A stretch of 64,000 nt of DNA from Xiphophorus maculatus (Eukaryota > Chordata > Actinopteri > Cyprinodontiformes > Poeciliidae): the NCBI RefSeq assembly GCF_002775205.1, contig NC_036450.1:6570479-6634478 (forward strand), in the 5' to 3' direction. Both the position numbers and the translations under genes were made by a program. Under the pieces are notes generated by a model, which was not told where the DNA came from, did not search any database, and saw nothing but the letters and a program-made list of their open reading frames with translations. Below, piece by piece: positions 39,876 to 64,000 of this stretch. The first letter of the stretch is position 1; every line of letters starts with the position of its first letter.

Positions 39876-40273
39876 GTAAACAGCTCCACTTATTTGCGAA
39901 TAATGCGGTTTGTTATCAGCGGGTTCCAGCTCAGATGCTGCGTTGGGTCCAAACCGAACCGATCTGGCCGCTGTAGATCGAATCGAGCCGGAATGACACG
40001 GGGAGTAAATGTTGCTCGGAGTGTGGGTCGCTGGTCCCAGCTAACGTTAGCTGTCGGCGCTGGGTTGACTTGTGTTTTTTTCCCTACTGGACAGACCTGG
40101 TGATGGATAGGCTTGATATTTCAGAGATTACATCCTGATTGCGTCTCTGGTATTTATTTAATTTTTTTGTGAAATCGCTGCTCGACGTGTCACGGAAAAG
40201 AAATGTTCGTGTTTTAGAAGCGGGTAAAGTAAAGCCAAGCCTGCCCATTGTTCTCTGCGAGTTGTTTACGACA

Positions 40274-40297
40274 AGCAGCAGCAGCAGCAGCAGCAGC
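40274..40297 (+). repeat. (GCA)n trinucleotide run in tsc1 intron 1
   Basis: Seven to eight uninterrupted GCA units in intron 1, not translated. Confidence 0.85.
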
Positions 40298-41029
40298 CAG
40301 TGGTCAGTCTTCATGCAGCAGCTGCTCCTCTGCTTTCTGACTGAACCATGTTGCATTTAATGCATCTCATTGCTCGGCTTTACCTTAAACATGCAACCAG
40401 CTGGCAGTAAGTATTCACGGGTTTTTTTGTTGTTGGTTTCTTCGAGTTAAACCCACCAGGATGTTTTTGCTAAGGCCTGCAAAATTATTCCAAATTCAGT
40501 GCGTTTTCAATTCATCTCAACAATTATTTTTAAGGGAGGGAAAAAATGCTGTAAACTTGTATGATTCAAGTGTCTTTGGTAGCAGTCAGTGCTGCAACAA
40601 ATCTAAAGACACTTCTGACTGAAGATTTTCTGCGTGACAGTCTCATGACATGCTAACAACTCATTATCACAACAGAGACAATATTTCACGGTAACATGAC
40701 CTGGATGACATCATCAGCTGTTAGGAAGCTCTGCTAATCCACCTCATTTGCTTTTGCTTCTCCTCTTTAAACGTCTATTTGGTTTTATGGTTGTTAGTTT
40801 GAACTTCCTCTCTTTCTGCTCTGCATCCATAATGTCTCCTTTACAACTCCTCTGGGATTTTTGGGTCGTAGTTCAGGCATGATTAGAGCTTATGAGATGC
40901 TAATCAGCAGCGCCCAGTTGTAAAAACGGTACCTGGTTTCCACAGTTACGCATCATAACCTCTGTCTGAAGGCAAGAAAGTAAGAGCGAAAATACTTCCA
41001 GCTGCACAGCATCCAATAATTGTCCAAAC

Positions 41030-41031
<2 letters not shown>

Positions 41032-41091
<60 letters not shown>

Positions 41092-41106
41092 ATATGTATA
41101 TATATT
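41032..41106. repeat. (TA)n microsatellite in tsc1 intron 1
   Basis: About 55 bp of pure TA repeats followed by interrupted TATGTGTATA. Apparent Ile/Tyr open frames are artefacts. Confidence 0.9.
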
Positions 41107-41109
41107 TGA

Positions 41110-43560
41110 CACGGTAGACTGTGAAACCAATTATTCCTCATGCATGAACAAGACCTGAAGATATTTGAACTCTTCTGGAAAAGACTCAATACTCCGGTTT
41201 AGAATTTTATTAAATTTTATTAAATAAATAGCTGAGAGAACAAACTGGGCAAATAACATAAGCAGAAAGGTTCATTCAAATTCCCAAACAAAGTTATTCA
41301 TCTTCTTCCTGAGTATCCACTGAGTATTATGACGGCTTGTTGGGGCCGTTGAAGTCAGAAAAAAACCCTCAAAATTTTTAGATTAATCTCGAAAAATTTC
41401 TAGAAAAAAAAAATATATATATTTGAGTTCCAAAAGTGAAAAAAATGCTAGGAAAATCTCCAGAATTTTGAGATTAATCTCAGAAATTTTCTAAAAAACA
41501 CAAGAGAATTTCTGAGTCCAAAAGTTGTTGAAAAAATAAGCCGAACAGTCAGAAACTTTTTTCCAAATTTTTCTGACATTCAAAAGTTGAACATTAGTGA
41601 GAAGAACTCAGTAATGTTGAGGTAAATCCTGGAAATGTTAAAGAAAAAACAACAAAATTTCTGAGTCCAAAAGTTGGAAATTTGTTAGAAAACATTTTGT
41701 GCTTCTAGAATTTTTTAGAAATTTTTTTTTTTCCAAAAATTGACATTTTTGAGTTTCAAAAGTCAGAACTTTTCGACTTTTGGAAATTTTCTGAGTTTCA
41801 AGAGTTTACATTTTTAAAATTTTGAAGCGCAGAAATGTTCCTGCTTATTCTAGAAATTTAAATTTCAGCGTTATTTGGCGGACATTAACTCTTTTTTTAA
41901 TTTCTATCCACAATAGCCCCAATTCGCCGCCGTCTGCAGCGCCTCGCGTCTCCCACTCAGATAGTTATCGTTTCCAGGGCCTCCCTGGTTGCAGCGGCGC
42001 TGCATAAAGCGTCTTTGTGATGCGGAGCATTCCCCAGCTGACTGAGATCACATTGAACGTTGCTCATGTCCGTGTCTGCTCTCCTCACCCGGACGTCCAG
42101 CCACATGAGTCAGCAGTCGATTGAAACAGAGGGACGATTGAGCTGCGGACGCTTCACCGCATCAGAAACGAGCGCTGAGCTGATTGGTCATGGTACAGGC
42201 GCAGCTACGTTTGAAAAAACTTTCAGTGGATTGTCATTTTTTTAGCAGCTGTTTTTCTGCTCAGACGTTTGAAGTGAGATCTGAAGAGCCGATGAGATCG
42301 GTTTGTGCTGAATCATTGTTCCAGGTTGGTGAATAAGCTGCCTGGCATTAATGAGCTGCCCGTCAGGATTACACTGTAAATCTGCTGCCGACGGAATATC
42401 TAATCTTTGTTGATATTAGAAAACATTCAGGTTGTTAATTTTGGTCTACAGTTTCATTTTCTCTAAATGAGGCTGATGAAAGTTGGTGCCTCAGGAAATG
42501 AAACCAAGCTAAAGGCCTGGATTTATTTTATTAATCAAATCAAAGCAGCTTTTATCTGCCAAATTATCAATCAATACCTCCTGTTTTTTGCAATTCTGCA
42601 ATTTTTAACGCACAACTGTGAATTTATTCCAAATTTTCTACAAAAACGCTCAGAAGCATTTGTTTTTAGTGACGCTAACTCCCACCTGCAGGTGGCAGTA
42701 TTCCTTACTTCTACTACTCTGCTTCCCCAGCCTGACTTGATATAAAGTTACTATCTGTGCTCGATATGGAGACTAAAAAAGTCACATTTACCGTCTACAA
42801 TAGGCGTAAATATTCCAAAATTCCTCATAAACGTTTCCAAACTAGCTACACAAATTCAGTGATATTCTAAGGAAAAATTACAATAACGGCAAAATCCTGG
42901 AGGGACTGATTACTGTGATCAATCCATCAATGGCGGGAAATAATTTCAAAATGTAACTAAAAAGAAAATCCAGATTTTTTACAAATAAAATTTTCAAAAC
43001 CCCAAAATTTGATTAATCAATAAAATCGATCAGGATTAGGGTAAAAATGACTAATAGGGTTAACCATAATTAATCAAAATTTTATTGCATCTTAAAAAGT
43101 TTTTCTTATTTAAAAAATGAATTAAATTGTTTATTTGTATCTGTTAATGTATTTAATACGGCATAAAAAAGGCTTAAATGGATGAAAGGGAAATCTTTTA
43201 TTTTTTTATCAATCAATTAATCACTAATTGGCGTATACAAAAAAAAAAATCCACTTGCTGAAAGAGCAACATATTCAGATCAGTAAATAAGCCAAAACTG
43301 TGCAAAAAATACACATTTTGTATTTGTGATTTTAAAAAATAACACTTGTCTCTAAATATATTTTTCCCAAAACTCCTCACATTGCACAGCTTCCGGTGGA
43401 AGGAATGCTGTGTTGTCGCATTTAAAATGTTTTTTTTATTTTAAAAAATGAATTATTGTATAGAAAAGGTTTAAGAAGTTAAATGAGAAATCTGCAGAAT
43501 TTAGAAACATATATTGTTAGAATAATTGATTACTAAATTAAATGTTAGTTGTAGCTCCTG
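41110..43560. other. rest of tsc1 intron 1: low-complexity and hAT-derived DNA
   Basis: Contains degenerate TTTCTGAGTTCCAAAAG repeats (41,350-41,800) and a probable degraded member of the GTGTCAAACTC hAT family at about 42,585-42,935 (shares CTGGAGGGACTGA and nearby words with 62,190). A moderately GC-rich patch at 41,920-42,190 shows no coding features. No other gene was seen. Confidence 0.45.
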
Positions 43561-43753
43561 TCTCCAAAATTCTCTCAGATTTCAATGAGGATGACCCAAA
43601 GACGTTCTGGACCTGTTTCTGACTCTGGGTTTTGGTTCCGACCCGCCAGCGGTGCCTGGAGACTGTATTGGTGGGCGGGCCCCAGGAGTCCTCCAGGCAA
43701 GCCGGGACTGACACTGTGAGAGACACGCGGCCTCCACCTCCAGCACTGCCGCC

Positions 43754-64000
<20,247 letters not shown>

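Noticed and set aside
40953-41189. Ile/Tyr-repeat frame
   Set aside because: Translation of a TA microsatellite.

Overview
This is vertebrate nuclear DNA, almost certainly from a teleost fish. Genes are split by GT-AG introns, intergenic DNA is AT-rich, and both introns and spacers are packed with fish-type DNA transposons, tRNA-derived SINE-like elements and a BEL/Pao retrotransposon remnant. A cyprinodontiform fish is possible, but that is only an impression. The gene order cel - gtf3c5 - gfi1b - tsc1 matches the order of human CEL, GTF3C5, GFI1B and TSC1 on 9q34, so this is an ancient conserved linkage block.

Layout. 1-150: probable promoter (minus strand) of a second cel copy that lies off the left edge. 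2,556-8,883: complete cel (bile-salt-activated lipase), minus strand, 11 coding exons, 552 aa. 10,335-15,984: complete gtf3c5 (TFIIIC subunit 5), minus strand, 11 coding exons, about 540 aa. 16-27.8 kb: gene-free spacer with transposons and three GC-richer or motif-rich patches that could be gfi1b enhancers. 27,841-36,841: complete gfi1b coding region (SNAG domain plus six C2H2 fingers), minus strand, 6 coding exons, 328 aa. 37-39.9 kb: spacer between the head-to-head gfi1b and tsc1 promoters. 39.8 kb to the right edge: tsc1 (hamartin), plus strand, non-coding exon 1 plus 14 complete coding exons; the fifteenth begins five bases before the window ends. Exon phases were followed codon by codon and close in all four genes.

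The most unusual region is tsc1 intron 7 (46,728-55,692). A block of about 8.4 kb begins and ends with termini of one rolling-circle-like (Helentron/HINE-like) family. It contains two head-to-tail copies, a truncated BEL/Pao element with an LTR, a hAT fragment, two SINE-like units, and an intact intronless ORF for a 447-aa coiled-coil protein that I do not recognise. A 3.6-kb member of the same family sits in a gfi1b intron. It carries about 19 copies of a 129-bp repeat that is open on both strands and has a recent 773-bp higher-order duplication.

A second theme is repeat-borne regulatory sequence. One interspersed family carries perfect RFX X-box matches (GTTACCTAGCAAC), usually in pairs or triplets exactly 31 bp apart. 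CTCF-like motifs occur in each of the three gene spacers, one of them inside a hAT element with a perfect 8-bp target-site duplication. The four genes have unrelated jobs: digestive lipase, RNA polymerase III transcription, blood-lineage repression and mTORC1 restraint. Motifs that could separate their regulatory domains are therefore of interest. All functional statements about motifs are inference from sequence.
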